64,000 nt of DNA. It comes from Candidatus Rhodoferax odensensis. Lineage in GTDB: Bacteria > Pseudomonadota > Gammaproteobacteria > Burkholderiales > Burkholderiaceae_C. The position numbers were made by a program, and so were the translations under genes. Positions 1-8,427 of this stretch are shown here, piece by piece (position 1 is the stretch's first letter; the number at the start of each line of letters is the position of its first letter). The notes below the pieces were generated by a model. The model did no database searches. It was not told the origin of the DNA and saw only the letters and a program-made list of their open reading frames with translations. The stretch is taken from positions 124,001 to 188,000 of the forward strand of contig JADKDJ010000033.1 of assembly GCA_016718405.1 (NCBI GenBank), given 5' to 3'.

Positions 1-1086
1 AAAGGTGGTGCCGGTCCACTCCCACACGTCACCCCACTTAAAGCCGCGCCGCGCAGCGGTGTGCGCCGCCACCTCCCACTCCACCTCAGCGGGCAGGCGC
101 CGACCGGCCCAGCGGCACCAGGCATCGGCCTCCCACCAGCTCACATGCATCACCGGTTGGCCACCCAGCATGCGCATCGACTTGCCAAAGCGTGTTTGCA
201 GCACAGCCGCGGCGCCGCCAAAGCGCGCCACGCCGATCTGCTCGACAAAGGCCGGGCCACGCCGACCGTCCTGCGCGTTTTTCTCCTGCATCCAGCGCCA
301 ACCCAGTGGGTGCCACAGCTCCTCTCGGTCGTATCCCCCATCGTCGACAAACTCGACGAATTGCGACCAGTTCACCGCCTGCGCGTCAATCTCGAACTCG
401 GGCACCGCCACCACGTGCGCGGGCCGCTCGTTGTCAAAACTGAAGCCGCCGACATCGCTGACACCCAGGCTCCAACGCGTGGCGGGCACCAGCAGCGGCG
501 CACTGGCGGGCACCGGGCCTGGCATGGCCACTTTGAGGGGCAGGCCGAGGGTCTGCGCCATGTACACCCAGGCTTCGCCGTGCATGTCTTCATGGAACAG
601 CGACAAGCGGTGGAAGTACAGCGCGTCGTCTTCGTCCGGCGCCTTTTCCAGTATCTCCAGATTCGACTCCAAAGTGTCGAGCAGGTAGCGCCGGATGTCG
701 TCCACGCCCGGCAGGTCCAGCGACCAGCGCGTGTCGTGCGCCACCAGGCTGGAGTTGTACCAACCGTCGACACCAGTCTCGATCGAGGCCAGTCGCGTCG
801 CTGATGGATCGGCACGCCGCCCCAGGTGGCGCTGCAGGTTGCGCGCGATCCACCACTCGGCAAACCAACCGATGTGCCCCAGCTCCCACAAGGGCGGGTT
901 GAGCTCGCGCACACACGGCACCTCGAAGTTGACTTCGGCCAGCGCCTTTTCGTACTCACCCAGCAAGTGCAGCGTTTGGTTGCGTGCGTCCATCAGCGCC
1001 AGCGACAGCACGTCGCGCCCGGCATGGCGCATGTCGGGCGAGTCAATCGAGATGAGGCTGGTCTTGTGCATGATCTTGCGTTTCAT
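1..1086 (-). CDS. EgtB/SenA-family nonheme iron sulfoxide or selenoneine synthase, C-terminus cut by window edge
   Basis: The minus frame is open from ATG at 1086 to the left edge (362 codons), so the protein is truncated at its C-terminus. An N-terminal DinB-like domain carries the three-histidine iron site of the EgtB family: H71 in LWELGHIGWF and H165/H169 in FHEDMHGEA. From about residue 205 an FGE-sulfatase (formylglycine-generating-like) domain follows, with WSLGVSDVGG and VSWWEADAWCRW. Such enzymes join a thiol or selenosugar to hercynine using O2 (ergothioneine or selenoneine synthesis). Burkholderiales often carry the SenA subtype, but deciding between EgtB and SenA needs the missing end and the next gene. 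An alternative start is Met6. Confidence 0.75.
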   Translation of the reverse strand, partial: MKRKIMHKTSLISIDSPDMRHAGRDVLSLALMDARNQTLHLLGEYEKALAEVNFEVPCVRELNPPLWELGHIGWFAEWWIARNLQRHLGRRADPSATRLASIETGVDGWYNSSLVAHDTRWSLDLPGVDDIRRYLLDTLESNLEILEKAPDEDDALYFHRLSLFHEDMHGEAWVYMAQTLGLPLKVAMPGPVPASAPLLVPATRWSLGVSDVGGFSFDNERPAHVVAVPEFEIDAQAVNWSQFVEFVDDGGYDREELWHPLGWRWMQEKNAQDGRRGPAFVEQIGVARFGGAAAVLQTRFGKSMRMLGGQPVMHVSWWEADAWCRWAGRRLPAEVEWEVAAHTAARRGFKWGDVWEWTGTTF

Positions 1087-1286
1087 TATTGTGCGTTGAG
1101 TCACGTTCGTGGGGACTTCGTCCGCGGTGTTGTACTGGTATTTACCCTAGTCAAAAGCGCGGCGCCGTCAGGGTTTTCTCAGTCATCAAGCGTTAACCTC
1201 CAGCTTGCACTATGGTCAGCGCTGGCACACGGATGACGCCGCACCGTTGGACCTCAGACTTCATAATTTTTTTGGATGGAGACACC

Positions 1287-1889
1287 ATGACCGCGCTACT
1301 GTCCCTGTCCCGGCTGATCGACAAGATCAGCACCGGGGTTGGCAAATTCACGATGTGGCTGATCCTGGCCACCACGCTCATCAGCGCCGGCAACGCCATC
1401 GTGCGCAAGGTGTTCAACGTCAGCTCCAACGGCCTGCTGGAGATCCAGTGGTACCTGTTTGCCGCCGTGTTCATGCTCGGCGCGAGTTATGGCTTTCTGA
1501 AGAATTCGCATGTGCGCATCGACTTCATCTCCTCCAAGTTGAGTGAGCGCGCGCGCAACTGGATTGACGTGATCGGCATCCTGTTGGTGCTGATTCCGTT
1601 TTGCCTGATCATCATCTCACTGGGCTGGCCCTTCTTCATGCAGGCCCTGAACAGCGGCGAGATGTCGCAAAACGCGGGTGGCCTGATTCGCTGGCCGGCC
1701 TATGCGTTGATTCCGGCCGGTTTTGCCTTGCTGCTGATGCAGGCGCTGTCCGAGCTGATCAAACGCATCGCTTTCCTCACCGGCAACGGCCCGGACGTGC
1801 TCAACAGCGAAGACACCAAGTCCGACGAACAGAAGCACCTTGAAGAACTAGAAGCCCAGGCCGCACGCCAACTGGCTGGAGAAAAATAA
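1287..1889 (+). CDS. dctQ: TRAP transporter small permease (DctQ)
   Basis: This is a 200-residue inner-membrane protein with four predicted hydrophobic segments (about 17-40, 48-70, 85-110 and 125-150) and a charged, Glu-rich C-terminal tail. Size and topology fit the DctQ subunit of tripartite TRAP transporters, which use the Na+ gradient to import organic acids captured by a periplasmic binding protein. ATG at 1287 is preferred over an upstream in-frame codon because a purine-rich GGATGGAGA lies just before it. The stop codon TAA is followed directly by the ATG of dctM, so the two are probably translationally coupled. Confidence 0.9.
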   Translation: MTALLSLSRLIDKISTGVGKFTMWLILATTLISAGNAIVRKVFNVSSNGLLEIQWYLFAAVFMLGASYGFLKNSHVRIDFISSKLSERARNWIDVIGILLVLIPFCLIIISLGWPFFMQALNSGEMSQNAGGLIRWPAYALIPAGFALLLMQALSELIKRIAFLTGNGPDVLNSEDTKSDEQKHLEELEAQAARQLAGEK

Positions 1890-3728
1890 ATGCAAACCAC
1901 CTTTCTGGCACAGCAGTTTGTGCCACTCATGTTCTGCGGGCTGTTCGCCCTGCTGCTGACCGGTTTTCCGGTGGCCTTTGGCCTGGCCGCCTGCGGGCTG
2001 GCGTTTGGTTTCATCGGGATCGAGGCGGGCATTTTTCCGTCGGCCATGTTCCAGGCGCTGCCGCTGCGCATCTTCGGCATCATGCAAAACGACACGCTGC
2101 TGGCGATCCCCTTCTTCACCTTCATGGGCATCATTCTGGAGCGATCCGGCATGGCCGAGGACCTGCTGGAGACCGTAGGCCAGGTGTTTGGCCCGGTGCG
2201 CGGCGGCGTGGCCATTGCGGTGATTCTGGTGGGGGCGCTGCTGGCTGCCACCACCGGCGTGGTGGCTGCGGCGGTGATTTCCATGGGCCTGATCTCGCTG
2301 CCCGTCATGCTGCGCTACGGCTACAACCGCACCATTGCGACCGGCGCCATCACCGCCTCGGGCACCTTGGCGCAAGCCATTCCGCCCTCGCTGGTGCTGA
2401 TCGTGTTGGCTGACCAATTGGGCCGTTCCGTGGGCGACATGTACTCTGGCGCCCTGATTCCGGGCCTGTTGCTGGTGGGCCTGTATGTGTCGTTCATAGT
2501 GGTCGTGGCGATCATCAAGCCCGATTGGGTGCCCGCGCTGCCACCCGAGGCATTGCTGTTCAAGGAAGACAATGGCAAGTCCGGCCACCGCTCGCTGTTG
2601 GTGCTGGTGCTGATCTGCGCCGCTGTCGGCTTTGGCTGGGCGCAGGTGCACAACGGCCTGATGACCCAATGGCTGGAGCGCTCCACCCCTTCTGCGGGAG
2701 ACGAGATCGTCATCATGTCAATGACGCTGGCTTCACTGACCGGACTGGCGCTGGCCATCATCAACCACGTGACCAAGCTGCACCTGCTGTCGCGCTTGGC
2801 CGAACAGGTGACCTTTGTGCTGATGCCGCCGCTGATCCTGATCTTCCTGGTGCTGGGCACGATTTTTCTGGGCATTGCCACCCCCACTGAGGGTGGTGCC
2901 ATGGGCGCGCTGGGCGCCCTCGTTCTGGCGCTCATCAAGCGGCGGCTGACCCTGCCGCTGACGAAGCAAGCGCTGGAGAACACCGCCAAGCTGGCCTCGT
3001 TCGTGCTGTTCATCCTGATTGGTTCGACCGTGTTCAGCTTCACGTTCAATGCGGCCGACGGCCACATCTGGGTTGAGCACTTGTTCAAGGACATGCCCGG
3101 CGGCGCCTGGGGCTTCCTGTTGGTGGTCAACATCCTGGTGTTCATCCTGGGCTGTTTCATCGACTTCTTCGAGATCGCCTTCATCGTGATCCCCTTGCTG
3201 GCGCCCGTTGCCGAGAAGATCCTGCCCGGCCTGGTGCCCGGCATGACGGCTGACCAAGCCATGATCTGGTTTGGCGTCATCATTGCCATGAACCTGCAAA
3301 CCTCGTTCCTGACACCGCCCTTTGGTTTTGCCCTGTTCTACCTTCGTAGCGTGGCCGCCAAGTCGGACTACAAGGACCGCATCACCGGCAAACTGATCCC
3401 CTCGGTCAAGACCATCGAGATCTACAAGGGCTCGATCGCCTTCATCATCCTGCAGGTGATCATGGTGGGCGCCATCATGGTCTTCCCGGCATTGGTGACC
3501 GGTGGCATCGAAAAAAAGGAGGCCCTGAGCGCCGACCAGATCATGCAGCAGCTCAACCTGCCCAATGCCGAGCAACCGGTCGACGCGCCAGCAACGCCCG
3601 CCTCGGGTGCAGCGCCGTCTGCGCCCGACCCTCTGGCACCACCTTCGGCTGAGACCAAGCCAACTGAGGACGACCCGATGAAAGCGGTGCTCGAAGCGGC
3701 GGAGCGGGACGCCAAGAAGAAACCATAA
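1890..3728 (+). CDS. dctM: TRAP transporter large permease (DctM) with C-terminal extension
   Basis: At 612 residues this is longer than the common DctM length of about 430. The body is very hydrophobic with many membrane spans and TRAP-type stretches such as MGLISLPVMLRYGY and FLGIATPTEGGAMGALGAL. It forms the transport channel with DctQ. From about residue 545 a hydrophilic Ala/Pro-rich tail follows (ATPASGAAPSAPDPLAPPSA) and ends in a basic KKKP. It lies directly after dctQ and is followed by a strong terminator. The matching binding protein is the convergent gene at 5212-6294. The long form resembles the FcbT3/TakQ-type permeases of the mannitol/chloroaromatic/2-oxoacid branch. Confidence 0.9.
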   Translation: MQTTFLAQQFVPLMFCGLFALLLTGFPVAFGLAACGLAFGFIGIEAGIFPSAMFQALPLRIFGIMQNDTLLAIPFFTFMGIILERSGMAEDLLETVGQVFGPVRGGVAIAVILVGALLAATTGVVAAAVISMGLISLPVMLRYGYNRTIATGAITASGTLAQAIPPSLVLIVLADQLGRSVGDMYSGALIPGLLLVGLYVSFIVVVAIIKPDWVPALPPEALLFKEDNGKSGHRSLLVLVLICAAVGFGWAQVHNGLMTQWLERSTPSAGDEIVIMSMTLASLTGLALAIINHVTKLHLLSRLAEQVTFVLMPPLILIFLVLGTIFLGIATPTEGGAMGALGALVLALIKRRLTLPLTKQALENTAKLASFVLFILIGSTVFSFTFNAADGHIWVEHLFKDMPGGAWGFLLVVNILVFILGCFIDFFEIAFIVIPLLAPVAEKILPGLVPGMTADQAMIWFGVIIAMNLQTSFLTPPFGFALFYLRSVAAKSDYKDRITGKLIPSVKTIEIYKGSIAFIILQVIMVGAIMVFPALVTGGIEKKEALSADQIMQQLNLPNAEQPVDAPATPASGAAPSAPDPLAPPSAETKPTEDDPMKAVLEAAERDAKKKP

Positions 3729-3746
3729 GCGCGGGTAAAACGCTGG

Positions 3747-3774
3747 TAAAAAGGGGCTCTCGGGCCCTTTTTTT
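3747..3774 (+). terminator. Rho-independent terminator after dctQM
   Basis: AAAGGG pairs with CCCTTT around a GC-rich loop, and the 3' arm runs into a T tract. It closes the dctQM unit and separates it from nhaD. Confidence 0.75.
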
Positions 3775-3815
3775 CCAGCCCGTTCAACAAGCAATCATTA
3801 CAACGAGGAAGACCC

Positions 3816-5099
3816 ATGCTCACTGCACTCATACTAGTTTTTGTGCTGGCCTATGCGGCCATCGCCCTGGAGCACCCGCTTAAGGTCAACAAGTCGGCCA
3901 GCGCCTTGCTAGGCGCGGGTTTGCTGTGGACCATCTACGCGATGGGACAGGGTGACCCGCAAGCAGTGAGCCACCAACTCGGCGAATCCTTGATGGGCAC
4001 TGCGCAGATCGTGTTCTTTCTGATGGGTGCCATGACGATTGTGGAAGTGGTGGACGCCCACAACGGTTTTGAAGTGATCACCTCGCGCATCAAGACAAAG
4101 AAGCTTTCTTCGTTGATGTGGATGGTTGGATTTGTGACGTTCTTTCTCAGTTCGATTCTGGACAACCTGACCACCACCATCGTGATGGTGTCGCTGATGA
4201 AGAAGCTACTCGACAAGCACGAGGACCGGCTGTTCTTTGCCGGGCTGATCGTCATCGCGGCCAACGCGGGTGGCGCGTGGTCGCCCATCGGTGACGTCAC
4301 CACCACCATGCTGTGGATCGGCGGCCAGATCACCGCGGTCGAGATCATGAAGGGACTGATTGTTCCCTCGCTGGTCAATCTGATCGTACCGTTGGCGGTG
4401 ACCAGTTATGTGTTGGGCGCGCGCCCGGTGATCGCGCCAAAACGCTCTGCCAACGACGCGTTGTCCGACACCACACCGTTCGAGCGCAATTTGATGTTCT
4501 TCCTGGGCCTGGCGATCCTGGTGGCCGTGCCGATGTTCAAGACCGTGACGCACCTACCGCCCTTCATGGGCATTCTGTTTGGCCTGGGAATCTTGTGGCT
4601 GGTAGGTGACTTGGTGCACCGCAAGGAAGAAGACCTGCGCAAACAACGCCTGACGCTGGCGCGGGCACTGACACGCATCGACATGAGCTCGATCGTCTTC
4701 TTCATCGGTATCCTGCTCAGCGTGGCGGTGCTGGAGCACACCCACATCCTGTCGAGCATTGCGCAGTGGCTGGACAAGACGGTGGGCCGTCAGGACGTGA
4801 TTGTGATGATCATTGGCCTGGTCAGCGCCGTGGTGGACAACGTGCCGCTGGTGGCCGCCAGCATGGGCATGTACCCCCTGACGCAGTACCCGCCGGACCA
4901 CTTTCTCTGGGAATTCATGGCCTATTGCGCCGGCACCGGCGGCTCGATCCTGATCATTGGCTCGGCTGCGGGCGTAGCCGCCATGGGGCTGGAAAAAATC
5001 GACTTCATCTGGTACATGAAGAAGGTCAGCGCGCTGGCCTTGCTGGGTTATTTTGCGGGCGCTGTGGTCTACATCGTGCAGTTCAAGTTGTTCCATTGA
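3816..5099 (+). CDS. nhaD: Na+/H+ antiporter NhaD
   Basis: This is a 427-residue polytopic membrane protein of the NhaD/ArsB superfamily. Family-type segments include SSILDNLTTTIVMVSLM around residue 110-125, NAGGAWSPIGDVTTTMLW near 150, and SAVVDNVPLVAASMGMYP in the C-terminal half. The paired discontinuous helices with acidic and Asn residues are typical ion-binding regions. It exports Na+ in exchange for H+. ATG at 3816 has ACGAGGA eight bases upstream. It lies between TRAP permease genes and the TRAP binding-protein gene, so it may supply the Na+ gradient that TRAP import consumes. That functional link is inference. Confidence 0.9.
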   Translation: MLTALILVFVLAYAAIALEHPLKVNKSASALLGAGLLWTIYAMGQGDPQAVSHQLGESLMGTAQIVFFLMGAMTIVEVVDAHNGFEVITSRIKTKKLSSLMWMVGFVTFFLSSILDNLTTTIVMVSLMKKLLDKHEDRLFFAGLIVIAANAGGAWSPIGDVTTTMLWIGGQITAVEIMKGLIVPSLVNLIVPLAVTSYVLGARPVIAPKRSANDALSDTTPFERNLMFFLGLAILVAVPMFKTVTHLPPFMGILFGLGILWLVGDLVHRKEEDLRKQRLTLARALTRIDMSSIVFFIGILLSVAVLEHTHILSSIAQWLDKTVGRQDVIVMIIGLVSAVVDNVPLVAASMGMYPLTQYPPDHFLWEFMAYCAGTGGSILIIGSAAGVAAMGLEKIDFIWYMKKVSALALLGYFAGAVVYIVQFKLFH

Positions 5100-5163
5100 G
5101 TCGGCGCGCTCGGGGCGAGCGCTCTGGCCGCCCGCATTTGCCACTCTCCATCGCAAGACCATA

Positions 5164-5190
5164 AAAAAGCCCCGCATCGCGGGGCTTTTT
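5164..5190. terminator. bidirectional terminator between nhaD and dctP
   Basis: A perfect GC-rich hairpin (GCCCCGC, loop ATC, GCGGGGC) is flanked by A5 on the left and T5 on the right. It can terminate both the rightward nhaD transcript and the leftward dctP transcript. Confidence 0.9.
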
Positions 5191-5211
5191 GCTGCAAGTT
5201 CGTGCTTGCGA

Positions 5212-6294
5212 TTACAGCTTCTGCGACTGCATGAAGCCGTCGAAACGGGCTTCTGTGAAGCGGAACCACAGGTTGCTGTCAGCGCGGAACTTGCTGTAGT
5301 CGGCGTAGATCTTCTTCCAGTCCTCGTTCTTGCCGTTGAGCTCGTCGTACAAGGCCATGGCTTCCTTGAACGCAGCGGCCATCACGTCGTTGGGGAAGGG
5401 GTGCAGCTTGGCACCGGCGCCCACCAACTGTTTGAGCGCGGCGGCGTTGCGGCCATCGTACTTGGCTTGCATGTCGACGTGCGCGTAGCTGGCCGCGCAT
5501 TCGATGATTGCCTTGTTCTCGGCGGACAAACCGTCGTAAGCCTTCTTGTTGACATACAGATCCAACTGGGGACCACCTTCCCACCAACCGGGGTAGTAGT
5601 AGTGAGGCGCCACCTTGAAGAAGCCCAACTTCTGGTCATCGTAGGGACCCACCCACTCAGCCGCGTCGATGGTGCCTTTTTCCAGCGCCTGGTAAATCTC
5701 GCCGCCCGGAATGTTTTGTGGCACGCCGCCAATGCGCTCCAGCACCTTGCCGCCAAAACCACCAATGCGCATCTTCATGCCCTTGATGTCGGCCAGCGAC
5801 TTGATCTCTTTGCGGTACCAGCCGCCCATCTGCGCGCCCGTATTGCCCATGGGGAAACTGATCATGTTGAACTTGCCATAGAACTCACGCATCAACTTCA
5901 GACCGTTGCCTTCGTACATCCAGGCCGTCATCTGGCGGCTATTCAGGCCGAAGGGAATGGCGCAGCCCAGGGCAAACGCTTCATTCTTGCCAAAGAAGTA
6001 GTACGGTGCGGTGTGGCAGCACTCGACGGTGCCGTTCTGCACGCCGTCAACCACGCCGAAAGGAGGCATCAACTCGCCACCAGCATGGGTGGTGACGGTG
6101 AACTTGCCGCCGGACATTTCGCCGACCTTCTTGGCAAACACTTCGGCGCCGCCGAAGATGGTGTCCAGCGCCTTGGGGAAACTCGACGCCAGGCGCCAGC
6201 GAATGGCCGCGCCCTGGGCGTGCGCAGCGGGGGCCGCACCTGCGGCTAACACGCCGGCGATGCCTGCGTGTTTGATGATGGAACGACGATCCAT
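5212..6294 (-). CDS. dctP: TRAP transporter substrate-binding protein, TakP/FcbT1-like
   Basis: This is a 360-residue exported solute-binding protein. It starts with MDRRSIIKHAG and a hydrophobic stretch ending AAHAQ, which looks like a twin-arginine (Tat) signal peptide. The mature part matches the 2-oxoacid-binding TakP branch: RWRLASSFPKALDTI at the N-terminus, MGNTGAQMGGW and MRIGGFGGKVLERIGGVPQ mid-protein, and WVGPYDDQKLGF. Likely ligands are 2-oxo acids or similar carboxylates. ATG at 6294 is preferred over an upstream in-frame start at 6348 because it has AGGAGTG upstream and begins the signal peptide. It presumably partners with dctQM although it is convergent and separated from them by nhaD. 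Confidence 0.9.
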   Translation of the reverse strand: MDRRSIIKHAGIAGVLAAGAAPAAHAQGAAIRWRLASSFPKALDTIFGGAEVFAKKVGEMSGGKFTVTTHAGGELMPPFGVVDGVQNGTVECCHTAPYYFFGKNEAFALGCAIPFGLNSRQMTAWMYEGNGLKLMREFYGKFNMISFPMGNTGAQMGGWYRKEIKSLADIKGMKMRIGGFGGKVLERIGGVPQNIPGGEIYQALEKGTIDAAEWVGPYDDQKLGFFKVAPHYYYPGWWEGGPQLDLYVNKKAYDGLSAENKAIIECAASYAHVDMQAKYDGRNAAALKQLVGAGAKLHPFPNDVMAAAFKEAMALYDELNGKNEDWKKIYADYSKFRADSNLWFRFTEARFDGFMQSQKL

Positions 6295-6473
6295 GTGCTT
6301 CACTCCTGGTGATTGTGGTTGAACAGCTCGTGCAGACAAACGCCCCACGAGGACCGGTAACAGTCAAGGCCGATTGTAGGAACGCACTGTCTGACCCCAG
6401 TGGGGGTTTTCCCTCGAAAAACCTCGCTGAAAACGAGTGTTCAGGAACCTGCAAGCTACGTCGGCGCGCGTTG

Positions 6474-6502
6474 CGATTTCACGCACGCAGCACGTGAAAT
6501 TT
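6474..6502 (-). terminator. hairpin just downstream of dxs
   Basis: Eight-base arms ATTTCACG (6476-6483) and CGTGAAAT (6493-6500) enclose a 9-base loop immediately after the dxs stop codon. On the dxs strand the hairpin lacks a U tract, so it may be an inefficient terminator or an mRNA 3'-end stabiliser. Confidence 0.4.
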
Positions 6503-6504
6503 TT

Positions 6505-8403
6505 TCAGCCAACCACCTTGAGCGCAGCGCGGGGTTCGTGCAACAGGTTGCCAAAACGCGCACGAATCGAGGCCCCGATTCCCGCCGCATCCAGCCCCTG
6601 CAGCGCCAGCAGTTTGGCCGGGTCGCCGTGCTCGACGAACACATCGGGCAGGCCCAACTGCAGCAGCGGTTTGACGACACCTGCCGCTTGCAGGGCCTCG
6701 CCCACGGCGCTGCCGGCGCCACCCATGACACAACCTTCCTCCAGCGTCACCAGCGCTTCGTGGCCAGCCGCCACCTGCAGCAACAGCGCCACATCGAGCG
6801 GCTTGGCCCAGCGCATGTTGACCACGGTGAGGTTAAGCGCCTCGGCCGCCTGCAGGGCCGGATACAGCAAGGTACCAAAGACCAGAACCGCCACGCCCTT
6901 GCCTTCGCGACGCAGCTCACCCTTGCCGAAGGGCAGGCTTGCCAGCGACGCCTGCACCGCCACCCCCGCACCGGTGCCACGGGGATAACGTACCGCCACC
7001 GGGTGGTCTTGCTCGAAGGCGCTGCTGAGCAATTGGCGGCATTCATTCTCATCGGCCGGGCAGGCCAGGCTCATGTTGGGAATGCAACGCAGGTAGGGAA
7101 TGTCGTAAGCACCGGCGTGGGTGGCGCCGTCGGCGCCGACCAGGCCAGCGCGGTCCAGCGCAAACACCACCGGCAGGTTTTGCAACGCCACGTCGTGAAT
7201 CAACTGGTCATAGGCGCGCTGCAAGAAGGTGGAGTAGATTGCCACCACCGGTTTCAAGCCCTCGCAGGCCATGCCGGCGGCAAACGTTACCGCATGCTGC
7301 TCGGCGATCCCAACATCGAAATACCGCTTGGGAAAGCGCTGCTCGAACTCCACCATGCCGGAGCCCTCACGCATGGCGGGCGTGATACCGACCAGGCGCT
7401 CGTCCTTGGCGGCCATGTCGCACAGCCACTGGCCAAACACCTGGGTGAAGCTCGGCTTGGCACTGGCTGTCGACTGCTTGAGGCCAACGGCCGGATCAAA
7501 CTTGCCCGGGCCGTGGTAGGCCACCGGGTCGGCCTCGGCCAGCTTGTAGCCCTGGCCTTTCTTGGTGACCACGTGCAGGAACTGTGGCCCGCTCAGGTGC
7601 CGGATGTTCTCCAAAGTCGGAATCAGGGAATCCAGGTCATGGCCATCGATCGGGCCGATGTAATTGAAGCCGAACTTCTCGAACAGGGTGGCTGGCACCA
7701 CCATGCCCTTGGCATGCTCCTCAAAGCGCTTGGCCAACTCGAACAAGGGTGGTGCGGCTTTCAGCACGGTCTTGCCCACGTTTTTGGCAGCGGCGTAGAA
7801 CTGACCGCTCATGAGCTGCGCCAGGTAACGGTTGAGCGCGCCCACCGGCGGGCTGATGCTCATGTCGTTGTCGTTCAGGATCACCAGCAAATTGCAGTCC
7901 GCCACACCCGCGTTGTTGAGTGCTTCAAACGCCATGCCGGCGGTCATGGCGCCGTCGCCGATGATGGCCACGGCGTAGCGCTGCTCGCCTTTTTGTTTGG
8001 CCGCCAGCGCCATGCCCAGGGCCGCCGAGATCGAGGTGCTGGAGTGTGCCGTGCCAAAGGTATCGAACGGGCTCTCGCTGCGTTGCGGGAAACCGCTCAA
8101 GCCCCCAAATTGGCGCAAGGAACCCATGCGCTCGCGCCGGCCGGTCAGAATTTTGTGCGCGTAGGTTTGATGGCCCACATCCCACACCAGCCGGTCCTGC
8201 GGGGTATTGAACACATAGTGCAAGGCCACGGTCAGCTCCACCGTGCCGAGGTTGGAGCTCAGGTGGCCGCCAGTCTTGGAGACGCTGTCCAGGATGAAGG
8301 CCCGCACTTCGGTGGCCAACTCGCCCAATTGCGCGCGTGGCAACAGGCGCAGGCCTGCGGGGTCGTGGATGTTATGCAACAAAGGGTACAGCTGATGGGA
8401 CAT
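6505..8403 (-). CDS. dxs: 1-deoxy-D-xylulose-5-phosphate synthase
   Basis: This 632-residue enzyme condenses pyruvate and glyceraldehyde 3-phosphate in the first step of the MEP isoprenoid pathway, using thiamine diphosphate. The DXS signature is clear: SKTGGHLSSNLGTVELTVAL near residue 45, the ThDP motif GDGAMTAGMAFEALNNAG near 150, and the central pyrimidine-domain stretch DVGIAEQHAVTFAAGMA. A C-terminal transketolase-type domain completes it. Length is close to the roughly 620 residues of E. coli Dxs. It follows ispA and xseB on the same strand with a 24-base gap, a common proteobacterial xseB-ispA-dxs operon. Confidence 0.97.
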   Translation of the reverse strand: MSHQLYPLLHNIHDPAGLRLLPRAQLGELATEVRAFILDSVSKTGGHLSSNLGTVELTVALHYVFNTPQDRLVWDVGHQTYAHKILTGRRERMGSLRQFGGLSGFPQRSESPFDTFGTAHSSTSISAALGMALAAKQKGEQRYAVAIIGDGAMTAGMAFEALNNAGVADCNLLVILNDNDMSISPPVGALNRYLAQLMSGQFYAAAKNVGKTVLKAAPPLFELAKRFEEHAKGMVVPATLFEKFGFNYIGPIDGHDLDSLIPTLENIRHLSGPQFLHVVTKKGQGYKLAEADPVAYHGPGKFDPAVGLKQSTASAKPSFTQVFGQWLCDMAAKDERLVGITPAMREGSGMVEFEQRFPKRYFDVGIAEQHAVTFAAGMACEGLKPVVAIYSTFLQRAYDQLIHDVALQNLPVVFALDRAGLVGADGATHAGAYDIPYLRCIPNMSLACPADENECRQLLSSAFEQDHPVAVRYPRGTGAGVAVQASLASLPFGKGELRREGKGVAVLVFGTLLYPALQAAEALNLTVVNMRWAKPLDVALLLQVAAGHEALVTLEEGCVMGGAGSAVGEALQAAGVVKPLLQLGLPDVFVEHGDPAKLLALQGLDAAGIGASIRARFGNLLHEPRAALKVVG

Positions 8404-8427
8404 TGATATCTTGGGTACGGTATCGGT

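Noticed and set aside
6400..8406. Long open frame on the plus strand opposite dxs (about 670 codons)
   Set aside because: It is an antisense shadow in GC-rich DNA with no domain similarity. The minus-strand frame is an unmistakable Dxs.
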